Assembly (NCBI GenBank): GCA_035263705.1
Contig: DATFRA010000250.1
Location: 1-11,694 of the forward strand
Length of the DNA: 11,694 nucleotides
Source: DASZHJ01 sp035263705
GTDB lineage: Bacteria; Pseudomonadota; Alphaproteobacteria; ATCC43930; CGMCC-115725
Direction of reading: 5' to 3'
Position numbers and translations under genes: made by a program. This document shows positions 1 through 6,961 of the stretch, piece by piece (within the stretch, counting starts at the first letter, position 1; each line of letters begins with the position of its first letter). The notes beneath the pieces are model-generated. The model was not told the DNA's origin and searched no databases. It saw only the letters and a program-made list of their open reading frames with translations.

Positions 1-53
1 CCGGCATACCCAAGGATGCCTTCCCGAAAACCTATCCGCCCAAGGGCTCATGA
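1..53 (+). CDS. C-terminal end of a small LptM/YifL-like lipoprotein (partial)
   Basis: Only the last 16 complete codons are in the window, reading GIPKDAFPKTYPPKGS and then TGA at 51-53. Small lipoproteins encoded directly before lysA (LptM/YifL family; in E. coli LptM helps mature the LPS translocon LptD/LptE) commonly end in a YPRxYP-like tail, and FPKTYPP here resembles that. The stop codon overlaps the lysA start (ATGA at 50-53), so the two are probably translationally coupled. The signal peptide and lipobox cysteine lie outside the window and cannot be checked, so the identification rests on a short tail plus position. It could be the end of another short protein. Confidence 0.55.
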   Translation, partial: GIPKDAFPKTYPPKGS

Positions 54-1342
54 ACGACCCATCCGAGCCTCGTTTAGCCGCGCCCGGTTTCGCCTATCGC
101 GCGGGCGAGCTCCACGTGGAGGATGTCCCGCTCGCGCGCATTGCGGCCGCGGTCGGCACGCCCGTCTATTGCTATTCGACCGCGGCGATCACCAGCGCCT
201 ATCGCCGCTTCGCCGGCGCGCTCGCCAACGAGAATGCTGCCATTCACTACGCGCTCAAGGCGAACTCGAACCAGGCGGTGATCCGGCTGCTGGCGAGGCT
301 CGGCGCCGGCGCCGATGTGGTATCGGAAGGCGAACTCCGGCGTGCGCTCGCCGCGGGCGTACCGCCCGAGAAGATCGTGTTCTCCGGGATCGGCAAGACC
401 AGGGAGGAGCTCGGCTTCGCGCTCGCGCAGGGGATTTGCCAGGTCAACGTCGAGTCGGTGCCGGAGTTGGAGCTGCTAAGCGCAGTCGCGCAGGGGGCCG
501 GGCGGACGGCCGTGATCGCGCTTCGCGTCAATCCCGACGTGGACGCCCGCACCCACGCCAAGATCTCCACCGGCAAGAAGGAAAACAAATTCGGGATCGA
601 CCTCGCCCATGCGGGCGATGCCTATCGGCGCGCCGCAACGCTGCCGGGATTGAAGCCCTTGGGGCTCGCCGTCCACATCGGCTCGCAGATCACGGAACTC
701 GCGCCCTTCGAGGCGGCGTTCCAGCGGCTGATCGACCTCGCCCTTGAGCTGCGCCGGGGTGGCCTCTCGGTCGAGCGGCTCGACCTCGGCGGTGGCCTCG
801 GTGTCCGCTATCGTGCGGAGTCGCCGCCGCCGGTCGAGGCCTACGCGGCGCTGGCCCGCCGGCTCACGCATAATCTCGGTTTCCAGCTCTCCTTCGAGCC
901 AGGCCGGGCGCTGGTTGCCGACGCCGGCGTGCTCGTGAGCCGGGTGATCTTCGTGAAGCCTGGCGTGACGCGCCGGTTCCTGATCCAGGACGCCGCCATG
1001 AACGACCTGATCCGGCCCGCGCTTTACGAGGCGTGGCACGAGATCGTGCCCGTGCGCGAGCCCGATCGGGGCGCGCCCCGCGAGCCCGCCGACGTGGTGG
1101 GGCCGATCTGCGAATCCGGCGACATGATAGCGCTTGGGCGACCGCTACCGCCGGTTGGGGCCGGCGACCTGCTCGCAATATTGTCAGCGGGCGCCTATGG
1201 CGCGGTCATGAGTTCCAGCTACAATACGCGGCTATTGGCGCCGGAAGTCCTTGTCCAGGGCCAAGAATTCGCGGTGATCCGGCCGCGGCCCAGTTATGAG
1301 GAGCTGTTGGGCCAGGATCGGATCCCGCCCTGGCTCGCGTGA
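50..1342 (+). CDS. lysA: Diaminopimelate decarboxylase
   Basis: This cytoplasmic, PLP-dependent fold-III decarboxylase converts meso-diaminopimelate to L-lysine, the last step of lysine synthesis, and competes with peptidoglycan synthesis for DAP. Its 430 residues are the normal family length. The PLP-binding lysine sits in YALKAN (Lys70). HIGSQ is at 209-213, the phosphate-binding GGGLG at 247-251, EPGR at 283-286, and CESGD at 354-358 carries the cysteine that acts across the dimer interface. The C-terminal Gly-Ala-Tyr-Gly segment that contacts PLP and substrate is also present, so the enzyme looks intact. The ATG at 50 overlaps the preceding stop as ATGA, with AAGGG just upstream (42-46). 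An inverted repeat spans its stop codon. Confidence 0.97.
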   Translation: MNDPSEPRLAAPGFAYRAGELHVEDVPLARIAAAVGTPVYCYSTAAITSAYRRFAGALANENAAIHYALKANSNQAVIRLLARLGAGADVVSEGELRRALAAGVPPEKIVFSGIGKTREELGFALAQGICQVNVESVPELELLSAVAQGAGRTAVIALRVNPDVDARTHAKISTGKKENKFGIDLAHAGDAYRRAATLPGLKPLGLAVHIGSQITELAPFEAAFQRLIDLALELRRGGLSVERLDLGGGLGVRYRAESPPPVEAYAALARRLTHNLGFQLSFEPGRALVADAGVLVSRVIFVKPGVTRRFLIQDAAMNDLIRPALYEAWHEIVPVREPDRGAPREPADVVGPICESGDMIALGRPLPPVGAGDLLAILSAGAYGAVMSSSYNTRLLAPEVLVQGQEFAVIRPRPSYEELLGQDRIPPWLA

Positions 1343-1370
1343 GCCGCCCCAGCCTTGGCACGCGGCTCGC
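1339..1370 (+). other. Hairpin over the lysA stop codon
   Basis: GAGCCGC (1341-1347) pairs perfectly with GCGGCTC (1362-1368). The stem can extend by one T-G wobble and one G-C pair to 1339/1370, leaving a 14-nt loop. It covers the lysA TGA and sits 40-odd bases before the next start. No T-run follows, so it is not a classical intrinsic terminator. It may stabilise the 3' end, attenuate transcription, or be chance in GC-rich DNA. Confidence 0.3.
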
Positions 1371-1412
1371 ATGAGGAGTTGAGCAGTCACCCCTGGTGAG
1401 AGGGCTCGTTCC

Positions 1413-3857
1413 ATGCCCGAGAGTCGACCCGCGACACCCGTTCCCTCGTCCTCCGGGCGGAGCCTCGCCGCGCGCGTCGGTTTGGCCCGCGCGGCGGTCT
1501 TCTGGGAACGCGGCTGGCCGGAGTTCGCGGCAGCTCTGGGGGTGCTTGGTGTTTTCGTGGCGGCGGCGCTCTTCGATCTCCCGTCGATGGTGCCGGGCTG
1601 GATGCACGCGACGGCGCTGGGCGTGCTGGCGCTGCTCCTGGTCTGGACGATCGGGCACGGCGTGCGCGCGCTCCGCGTTCCCGCCGAGACCGAGGGACGC
1701 CGCCGGATCGAGGCGGCGAGCCGGCTCGAGCATCGGCCGCTCGCGGCGCTCGCCGACAAGCTCGCCGGCGGCACCGGCGATCCCGTCGCGATCGCGCTCT
1801 GGGAAGCCCATCGCGAGCGCATGGCGCGTCGCGTGCGCGGGCTTCGGATCGGATTGCCGCTCGCGGGCTTCATCGGCCGGGATCCCTATGGGGTCCGCGT
1901 GATCCTGACGATCGCGCTGCTGGTCGGCTTCCTCACCGCCGGCGCCGACAGCGGCGACCGCGTGGTGCGCGCGCTCGAGCCGCAGCTCAGCTTCACGCCT
2001 GGCGCCGCCGTGCCGGTGAGCCTCGACATCTGGGTGACGCCGCCCGACTACACCGGCGAGCCGCCGCTCTTCCTGCAGCGCGATGCCGCCAATCAGGCGA
2101 TCACGATCCCCACCGGCAGCACTGTGCTGGCGCAGGTATCGGGCGGCCGCGACGTCCCACAGCTCGAGGTCGCGGGGAAGGCGACCGAGTTCGCGCGCGT
2201 CGACGCCAAGAATTTCAAGGGAAGCGCGACGCTCACCACGGGTGACCGGCTCGCGGTGACGCAGGGCGGGCGCACGCTGGGCTCCTGGCCGATCAAGATC
2301 GTGTCCGACCTGCCGCCGTCGATCGCCTTCGTGAGCACGCCCAAGAAACAGGCGCACGACCAGCTCAAGATCGAATTCAACGCCGCCGACGACTACGGTG
2401 TCGAGGGCGCCACGGCCGTCATGAAGCGCGTCGACGGTCCCGCCGACGAGCTCATGGGGCTCGAGCTGCCGCTGCCGGGCTTGCACCTGAAGGAGGCCCG
2501 CAATTCGGCCTTCTTCGATCTGACGCCGCACCCCTGGGCGGGGCTGCCGGTGGAGATCCACCTGGAGGCACTCGATGCCCTCAACCAAATGGGCAAGAGC
2601 GAGGCCCTCACGATCACGCTGCCCGAGCGCCTGTTCCACCACCCCATTGCGAAAGCGCTCATCGAGCAGCGCAAGGAGCTGACCCTTCACCCGAAGGACC
2701 GCGATGTCGTCGCGGAGACCCTCTCCGACCTCTCGGCGCGGCCGGCCTTCTACGACGACGACAAGGTGGTGTTCCTGGGGCTCCGGATCGCGTCGATCCG
2801 TTTGCAACGCGGCGATCCCAAGACCGCGATCCCCTCGGTGCAGCACCTGCTGTGGGATCTCGCGCTCCGTCTCGAGGACGGGCACGCCACGCTGGCGCAG
2901 CGCGACCTGCGTGACCTAATGCAGGCACTGCAGGATGCGATCAACCGCAACGCGCCGGACGCCGAGATCGAGCGGCTCACCAGGGAGCTCAAGGACGCGA
3001 TCGACCGCTATCTCAAGGCGCTTGCCGAGAACATGCAGCGGCAGAATCCCGACGAGATGCCGCAGATTGATCCGAACCGCCTGATGTCCGAGCGCGACCT
3101 CCAGCGCATGCTGGATCGCGCCAAGGACCTGGCGCGCATGGGCGCCAAGGACGCTGCGCGCAATCTGCTCTCGCAGCTCCAGAACATGCTGGAGAACCTG
3201 CGCTTGGCGCAGCCGCGGCAGATGCAGGGCAACGGCAATCAGGCCATGCGCGACCTGCAGCAGCTCCAGCAGCGACAGCAGCAATTGCTCGACCGCACCT
3301 TCCGCCAGTCACGCCAGGGCCAGCAGGGTCAGCGCGGCCAGCAGGGGCAGCAGCGGTCGGGCCAGGGCGATGCCGCCGAGCAGGACGCGCTCCGGCGCAT
3401 GCTCGGCGAGGTCATGCGCCAGCTCGGCGAGCAGGGCGACGTGCCGCAGGCGTTGGGCCGTGCCGACCGCGCCATGCGCGATTCATCCGAGGCCCTCGGC
3501 CGCGGCTCGCCCGGCGATGCCGTGGCGCCGCAGACCGAGGCGCTCGACGCGCTCCAGCAGGCGACCAAGGAGATGATCGACCAGATGACCGGCGCCTTCG
3601 GCGGGCCCGGCAATTTCGGCGACCTGCCCGACGGCGCGCGGCCCAATGCCGACCGCGATCCGCTGGGCCGCCCGACCGGCGACAGCGCCGAGGGCACCTA
3701 TACTGACGGCCGGCTGCGCATGGGCCAGAGCAAGGACGACGCCTTCGGCCTCGAGCGCGCCAAGGAAATCCTCGACGAGCTCCGCCGCCGCGCCGGCGAC
3801 ACCGCGCGTCCCCCGGAAGAGCACGACTACATCGACCGCCTGCTCCGGCGGTTCTGA
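1413..3857 (+). CDS. TIGR02302 (DUF4175) family membrane protein of unknown function
   Basis: This 814-residue protein has hydrophobic segments at about 36-55, 65-83 and 160-178. A long soluble part follows, including a beta-rich stretch with PPDYTGEPP near 210-220, typical of this family. The last third is charged and helical: repeated Met/Gln/Arg/Leu heptad-like segments, a Gln-rich run from about 609, a Gly/Gln/Arg repeat at about 636-652, and a C-terminal stretch ending in HDYIDRLLRRF. I recognise this as TIGR02302, a family found in alphaproteobacteria, often beside lysA, with no established function. The architecture suggests an envelope protein with a coiled-coil tail, which is inference. 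The start is supported by GAGAGGG at 1398-1404, 8 nt before the ATG. It follows lysA by 70 bp and may be cotranscribed. It converges on the zinc-ribbon gene with 57 bp between stops. Confidence 0.88.
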   Translation: MPESRPATPVPSSSGRSLAARVGLARAAVFWERGWPEFAAALGVLGVFVAAALFDLPSMVPGWMHATALGVLALLLVWTIGHGVRALRVPAETEGRRRIEAASRLEHRPLAALADKLAGGTGDPVAIALWEAHRERMARRVRGLRIGLPLAGFIGRDPYGVRVILTIALLVGFLTAGADSGDRVVRALEPQLSFTPGAAVPVSLDIWVTPPDYTGEPPLFLQRDAANQAITIPTGSTVLAQVSGGRDVPQLEVAGKATEFARVDAKNFKGSATLTTGDRLAVTQGGRTLGSWPIKIVSDLPPSIAFVSTPKKQAHDQLKIEFNAADDYGVEGATAVMKRVDGPADELMGLELPLPGLHLKEARNSAFFDLTPHPWAGLPVEIHLEALDALNQMGKSEALTITLPERLFHHPIAKALIEQRKELTLHPKDRDVVAETLSDLSARPAFYDDDKVVFLGLRIASIRLQRGDPKTAIPSVQHLLWDLALRLEDGHATLAQRDLRDLMQALQDAINRNAPDAEIERLTRELKDAIDRYLKALAENMQRQNPDEMPQIDPNRLMSERDLQRMLDRAKDLARMGAKDAARNLLSQLQNMLENLRLAQPRQMQGNGNQAMRDLQQLQQRQQQLLDRTFRQSRQGQQGQRGQQGQQRSGQGDAAEQDALRRMLGEVMRQLGEQGDVPQALGRADRAMRDSSEALGRGSPGDAVAPQTEALDALQQATKEMIDQMTGAFGGPGNFGDLPDGARPNADRDPLGRPTGDSAEGTYTDGRLRMGQSKDDAFGLERAKEILDELRRRAGDTARPPEEHDYIDRLLRRF

Positions 3858-3914
3858 CGCTGACTCGAGCGGCGACGGCGGCGCAGATCGATCGCCCCGC
3901 GCTGCCCGCGCCTT

Positions 3915-4628
3915 CTATCCACCCTCACCGGTGAACGTCACCGACATGCCCGTCGCCGCATCGCTCGGCCGGGTCACGCTGGTGGTGAAGGGGACGCTGG
4001 CGCCGGGCAGCAGGCGCTCCGTGCTGACGTCGAAGCTCCATGACTGCACCACCCGATTCACGGCATCGGTGAGCTCGACCTTGAGCTTCGGCACCGTCTG
4101 CGCCTCCGGCGAGATATTCGCCACCTCGCCCTCGATGACCAGGCGCGGCACGCCGTTCTCCTCGTCCCGGTGCGCTTGCGCGGTGACCTTGAGCACGTCG
4201 CGTGGCTGCGGCACCGCGAGGCCCAGCAGGCTGTAGAGCCGGGCCGACGGTGGCCAGGCCCGGATCACCGCGTCGCGCTCCCAGACCGCGCCGCCGGCGG
4301 CGAGACCCACCACGACCACCAGCACCACCCATCCGACCGCCACCCAGGGCCGCCGCCGCGGTGCCGCGATCGCCGGCAGTTGAATCCGGTGCGCCGGCGC
4401 CTGCTCGAGCGGTGGCCGATCGAATTGCGGCTCCGCGCGCGGAGCGCGGGGCGCCGGCTCGGCCGGTGGCGGCGCGGCCACCGTCTCGAGCTCGGCCAGT
4501 GCCTCCGGGGGAGGCTTGTGGTGCCACATGTGGGAGCACTGGGCGCAGCGCACCCGCCGGCCGCCGGCGCCCAAGGCTCGCGGATCGACGAGGTATCGGG
4601 TCTTGCACTGCGGGCAAACGACGATCAT
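3915..4628 (-). CDS. MJ0042-type zinc-ribbon, DUF3426 membrane protein
   Basis: This protein of 237 residues opens with a zinc ribbon: CPQC (Cys5, Cys8) and CAQC (Cys28, Cys31) followed by the usual H-x-W. A Pro/Ala/Glu-rich linker (about 38-90) leads to one transmembrane helix (about 95-115). The C-terminal domain, about 130-235, is predicted outside the cytoplasm and fits DUF3426 (an immunoglobulin-like or LEA-like fold in related families). Its alphaproteobacterial relatives sit next to ftsE, as here. The zinc ribbon lies on the cytoplasmic side in this topology and could sense or bind nucleic acid or protein, but the function is not known. No clear Shine-Dalgarno precedes the ATG. The gene is divergent from ftsE, and its likely promoter is at 4664-4692. 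Confidence 0.85.
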   Translation of the reverse strand: MIVVCPQCKTRYLVDPRALGAGGRRVRCAQCSHMWHHKPPPEALAELETVAAPPPAEPAPRAPRAEPQFDRPPLEQAPAHRIQLPAIAAPRRRPWVAVGWVVLVVVVGLAAGGAVWERDAVIRAWPPSARLYSLLGLAVPQPRDVLKVTAQAHRDEENGVPRLVIEGEVANISPEAQTVPKLKVELTDAVNRVVQSWSFDVSTERLLPGASVPFTTSVTRPSDAATGMSVTFTGEGG

Positions 4629-4653
4629 GCGTGCATGTTATGATTTTGCATGC
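4626..4653. repeat. CATGC inverted/direct repeat cluster at the zinc-ribbon start
   Basis: CATGC (4626-4630) and GCATG (4633-4637) form a 5-bp inverted repeat with a 2-nt spacer, and its left arm overlaps the minus-strand ATG. A further, self-complementary GCATGC follows at 4648-4653, with its GCATG 15 bases on from the previous one. The AT-rich spacer TTATGATTTT stands out in this GC-rich window. The cluster lies between the predicted minus-strand promoter and the start codon, where a repressor site or leader structure would act. No regulator is identified. Confidence 0.35.
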
Positions 4654-4663
4654 TCCGGGACGG

Positions 4664-4692
4664 CTTATAGGACGCGGCTCCCCGCGAGGCAA
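4664..4692 (-). promoter_or_regulatory. Predicted sigma-70-type promoter of the zinc-ribbon gene
   Basis: Reading the minus strand, TTGCCT (4692-4687) serves as -35 and TATAAG (4669-4664) as -10, with a 17-bp spacer. Matches to TTGACA/TATAAT are 4 of 6 and 5 of 6. Transcription would start near 4657, giving a leader of about 29 nt. The predicted nrdJ promoter has a very similar -35 (TTGCCG) and the same spacing. This is pattern matching only. Confidence 0.45.
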
Positions 4693-4725
4693 GGAGAGCA
4701 GCCTCTCCGAGTCGCGCGCTGCTCT
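4693..4725 (+). promoter_or_regulatory. Two mutually exclusive hairpins upstream of ftsE
   Basis: GGAGAG (4693-4698) pairs with CTCTCC (4703-4708) around a CAGC tetraloop. The overlapping AGAGCAGC (4695-4702) pairs with GCTGCTCT (4718-4725), giving 8 bp and a 15-nt loop. The two stems share 4695-4698, so only one can form at a time. They lie 58-90 nt before the ftsE start and would be in its leader if transcription begins upstream of 4690. No T-run follows either stem. The pairing is exact, but a regulatory role is only inferred. Confidence 0.35.
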
Positions 4726-4782
4726 GGCTTTACGCCGCCCGCTAATGCAGAGTTCGCGGCCTCGGAGCGAGGGCACCACGAA

Positions 4783-5463
4783 GTGGTTCGATTCGAGAAT
4801 GTCGGCATGCGGTACGGCGCGGGGCCCGAAATCCTGCGCGACATCACGTTCCGCCTCGAGCCGGGCTCGTTCCATTTCCTCACCGGCAGCAGCGGCGCCG
4901 GCAAGTCGAGCCTGCTCAAGCTGATGTATCTCGCCGAGCGGCCATCGCGCGGGCTGATCGCGCTGTTCGATCGCGACATCGCGACCGCGCCGCGGCGCGA
5001 GATGCCGGCGCTCCGGCGCCGGATCGGCGTGGTGTTCCAGGATTTCCGTCTGATCGACCACCTCTCCGCCTTCGACAACGCGGCGCTGCCGCTCCGTGTG
5101 GCCGGCGTGCCCGAAAGCCAGGTCAAGGAACACGTGACGGAGCTTCTGTCCTGGGTCGGCCTGGGCGACCACCTCAACGCGAAGCCGCCGACCCTCTCCG
5201 GCGGCCAGCAGCAGCGCGTGGCGATCGCGCGCGCGGTGATCCGGCGGCCGAGCCTGCTGCTCGCGGACGAGCCCACCGGCAACGTCGACGAGGAGCTGGC
5301 GCTGCGATTGATGCGGCTCTTCGAGGAACTCAACAAGCTCGGCACCACGCTGGTGATCGCCACGCACAACCGCGGCCTGGTGGAGCGGTTCGACCATCCG
5401 CACCTGCACCTCGCGGACGGCGAGCTCAGCACCGAGCGCCCGCGCAAGCGGAGCACCGCGTGA
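4783..5463 (+). CDS. ftsE: Cell-division ABC transporter ATP-binding protein FtsE
   Basis: FtsE is the cytoplasmic ATPase of the FtsEX complex, which couples ATP hydrolysis to activation of septal peptidoglycan hydrolases. With the GTG start at 4783 the protein has 226 residues, the usual FtsE size, and begins VRFENVGMRYG, as FtsE proteins do. Walker A GSSGAGKS is at 35-42, Q-loop Gln86, signature LSGGQQQR at 138-145, Walker B LLLADE at 158-163, and the switch His195 in IATHN. Everything needed for ATPase activity is visible. GAGGG at 4769-4773, 9 nt upstream, supports this start over longer in-frame starts that would run back over the divergent promoter and into the zinc-ribbon gene. Its TGA overlaps the ftsX GTG. 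Confidence 0.95.
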   Translation: MVRFENVGMRYGAGPEILRDITFRLEPGSFHFLTGSSGAGKSSLLKLMYLAERPSRGLIALFDRDIATAPRREMPALRRRIGVVFQDFRLIDHLSAFDNAALPLRVAGVPESQVKEHVTELLSWVGLGDHLNAKPPTLSGGQQQRVAIARAVIRRPSLLLADEPTGNVDEELALRLMRLFEELNKLGTTLVIATHNRGLVERFDHPHLHLADGELSTERPRKRSTA

Positions 5464-6359
5464 TCTTCCGCACCCGACTCGACCTGCCGCTCGACCGCGA
5501 CGGCGCCGCGCGCTTCCTGCCGTGGATGGTGGCGCTCATGGTCTATCTCGCGAGCCTCGCACTCGCGGGAACCTTGGTGGTCCGGGACGCGGTCGCGCGC
5601 TGGGATCGTGGCCTCACCGGCACGCTCACCGTGGAGCTGCCGGCGCCCGCCGCCGGCAGGCGCGACGACGGCGCGATAGACCTCGCGCTCAAGGTGCTGC
5701 GCGGCACGCCCGGCGTGACGCGCGCCGACGCCTTCGACGCCAAGCGCATCGCGGCGCTGCTGGAGCCCTGGCTCGGCGCCGACATCGACGCCGCCGACCT
5801 GCCGCTGCCGCGGCTCATCGACGTGCAGATCGAGCCGCGCGCGGGCGTCGACCTCGCGGCCCTCGGCCAGCAACTCGCAGCCGCGGTGCCCGGCGCCCGG
5901 CTCGACGATCACCGGCGCTGGCTCAATCGCGTGCTCCGCACGGCGCTCGCGATCGAGGTCGTGGCCGGCCTGATCGTGGTGCTCGTTGGCTTCTCGGCGG
6001 TGCTCGCCGTGATCTTCGCGACCCGCACGGGGTTAGCCGTGCATCACGGCATCGTCGAGGTGCTGCATCTCACCGGCGCGCGCGATGGCTATATCGCGCG
6101 GCAATTCGAGTGGCACGCGCTGCGCCTCGGGGTTAGAGGCGGCATCGCGGGCCTCGTGCTCGCGGTGCTGACCCTGGCCGGGATCGCGACAGCGGCAACG
6201 CAGGTTGGCGCGCTCGACGACGCGGTGCGGGTGCTGCCGGCGCTGAGCGCGCCGGCGATCGAGTGGGTGCTGCTGCTGTTGCTGCCCTTCGCGGCGGGGC
6301 TGGTCGCCATGCTCACGGCACGCATCACCGTGCTCCGCGCGCTCAAGCGCCTCCCCTGA
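5460..6359 (+). CDS. ftsX: Cell-division ABC transporter permease FtsX
   Basis: FtsX is the membrane partner of FtsE. It passes the ATPase cycle to periplasmic amidase activators or hydrolases at the septum. The 299-residue protein shows the expected layout: a short cytoplasmic N-terminus, a first membrane helix (about 21-42), an extracytoplasmic loop (about 43-163) that would contact the periplasmic partner, then three more helices (about 164-187, 223-246, 268-288). The segment EVLHLTGARDGYIARQFEWHA (from about 200, split across the cytoplasmic loop) matches the conserved coupling region of FtsX proteins. The GTG start overlaps the ftsE stop (GTGA at 5460-5463) with GGAG 6 nt upstream, indicating coupled translation and matched stoichiometry. 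Confidence 0.93.
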   Translation: MIFRTRLDLPLDRDGAARFLPWMVALMVYLASLALAGTLVVRDAVARWDRGLTGTLTVELPAPAAGRRDDGAIDLALKVLRGTPGVTRADAFDAKRIAALLEPWLGADIDAADLPLPRLIDVQIEPRAGVDLAALGQQLAAAVPGARLDDHRRWLNRVLRTALAIEVVAGLIVVLVGFSAVLAVIFATRTGLAVHHGIVEVLHLTGARDGYIARQFEWHALRLGVRGGIAGLVLAVLTLAGIATAATQVGALDDAVRVLPALSAPAIEWVLLLLLPFAAGLVAMLTARITVLRALKRLP

Positions 6360-6961
6360 TGAAGCTCCGTCGCCTGGGCCTGACGGCGGCGGCGCTCTTT
6401 GTCGCTTATGCCGGCGCCCTCGTGTGGTTTGCCGAGAGCATCGTGGACTCCGTCGAGGATACCGGCACGGCCACCGATGCGATCGTGGTGCTGACCGGCG
6501 GCAGCCAGCGGGTGCAGGCCGGGCTGCAGCTGCTGACCGCCGGCAAGGCCAAGAAGCTCTTCGTCTCCGGCGTCTATCACGGCACCGACGTAACGGCGCT
6601 GCTGCATGTCCAGCGGCAATCGCCGGAGGCCGTGCAGTGCTGCATCGTGCTCGGCCATACCGCGGACAACACCTACGGCAACGCGCAAGAGACCGCGGCC
6701 TGGATGCGGCAGGAGGGCTACCGCTCGCTGCGGCTCGTGACGGCTAACTACCACATGCGCCGAGCGCTGCTGGAGTTCGCGCGCGCCATGCCGGAGATCC
6801 ACATCATCCCGCATCCGGTCTTCCCCGAGACCGTGCGGGAGCGCTGGTGGGCCTGGCCCGGTACGCTCGACCTGATCATCGGCGAGTACGACAAGTACCT
6901 GTGGGCGCTGGTGCGCCCCTGGTTCTCCAGCGCCCAGCCGGACACCGAGCGCCCGGCGTGA
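6359..6961 (+). CDS. YdcF/DUF218 family (ElyC/SanA-like) protein
   Basis: A 200-residue protein with one N-terminal membrane helix (about 7-25) followed by a DUF218 domain. Visible family marks are DAIVVLTGGSQRV (40-52), the GKAKKLFVSG segment (62-71), TADNTYGNAQET (101-112) and LVTANYHMRRA (127-137). In E. coli, DUF218 members ElyC and SanA affect peptidoglycan or lipid-carrier metabolism and envelope barrier function, and YdcF binds S-adenosylmethionine. The exact reaction here is unknown. The domain is probably periplasmic or membrane-associated. The ATG overlaps the ftsX stop (ATGA at 6359-6362 region), so it is read as part of the ftsE unit, which suggests an envelope role. A longer in-frame start at 6263 would lie inside ftsX and add a non-family arginine-rich peptide. 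Confidence 0.88.
   Translation: MKLRRLGLTAAALFVAYAGALVWFAESIVDSVEDTGTATDAIVVLTGGSQRVQAGLQLLTAGKAKKLFVSGVYHGTDVTALLHVQRQSPEAVQCCIVLGHTADNTYGNAQETAAWMRQEGYRSLRLVTANYHMRRALLEFARAMPEIHIIPHPVFPETVRERWWAWPGTLDLIIGEYDKYLWALVRPWFSSAQPDTERPA

Noticed and set aside
1206..2885. Long open frame (559 codons) on the minus strand under lysA and the TIGR02302 gene
   Set aside because: Its product is Arg/Gly/Glu-rich with no recognisable domain, and it lies opposite two well-supported genes. High GC lengthens antisense frames.
4516..4782. Longer ftsE starting at 4516
   Set aside because: It would overlap the zinc-ribbon gene and the divergent region. The GTG at 4783 has a good ribosome-binding site and gives the family-typical N-terminus.
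3925..5409. Minus-strand open frame of 494 codons across the zinc-ribbon gene and ftsE
   Set aside because: It overlaps the zinc-ribbon gene in another frame and is antisense to ftsE, whose ATPase motifs are complete. The translation looks like GC-rich noise.
6847..6957. Longer plsC starting at 6847
   Set aside because: The extra 37 residues lie inside the DUF218 gene and do not resemble PlsC. The GTG at 6958 gives a hydrophobic N-terminus and a GTGA overlap like the other junctions.
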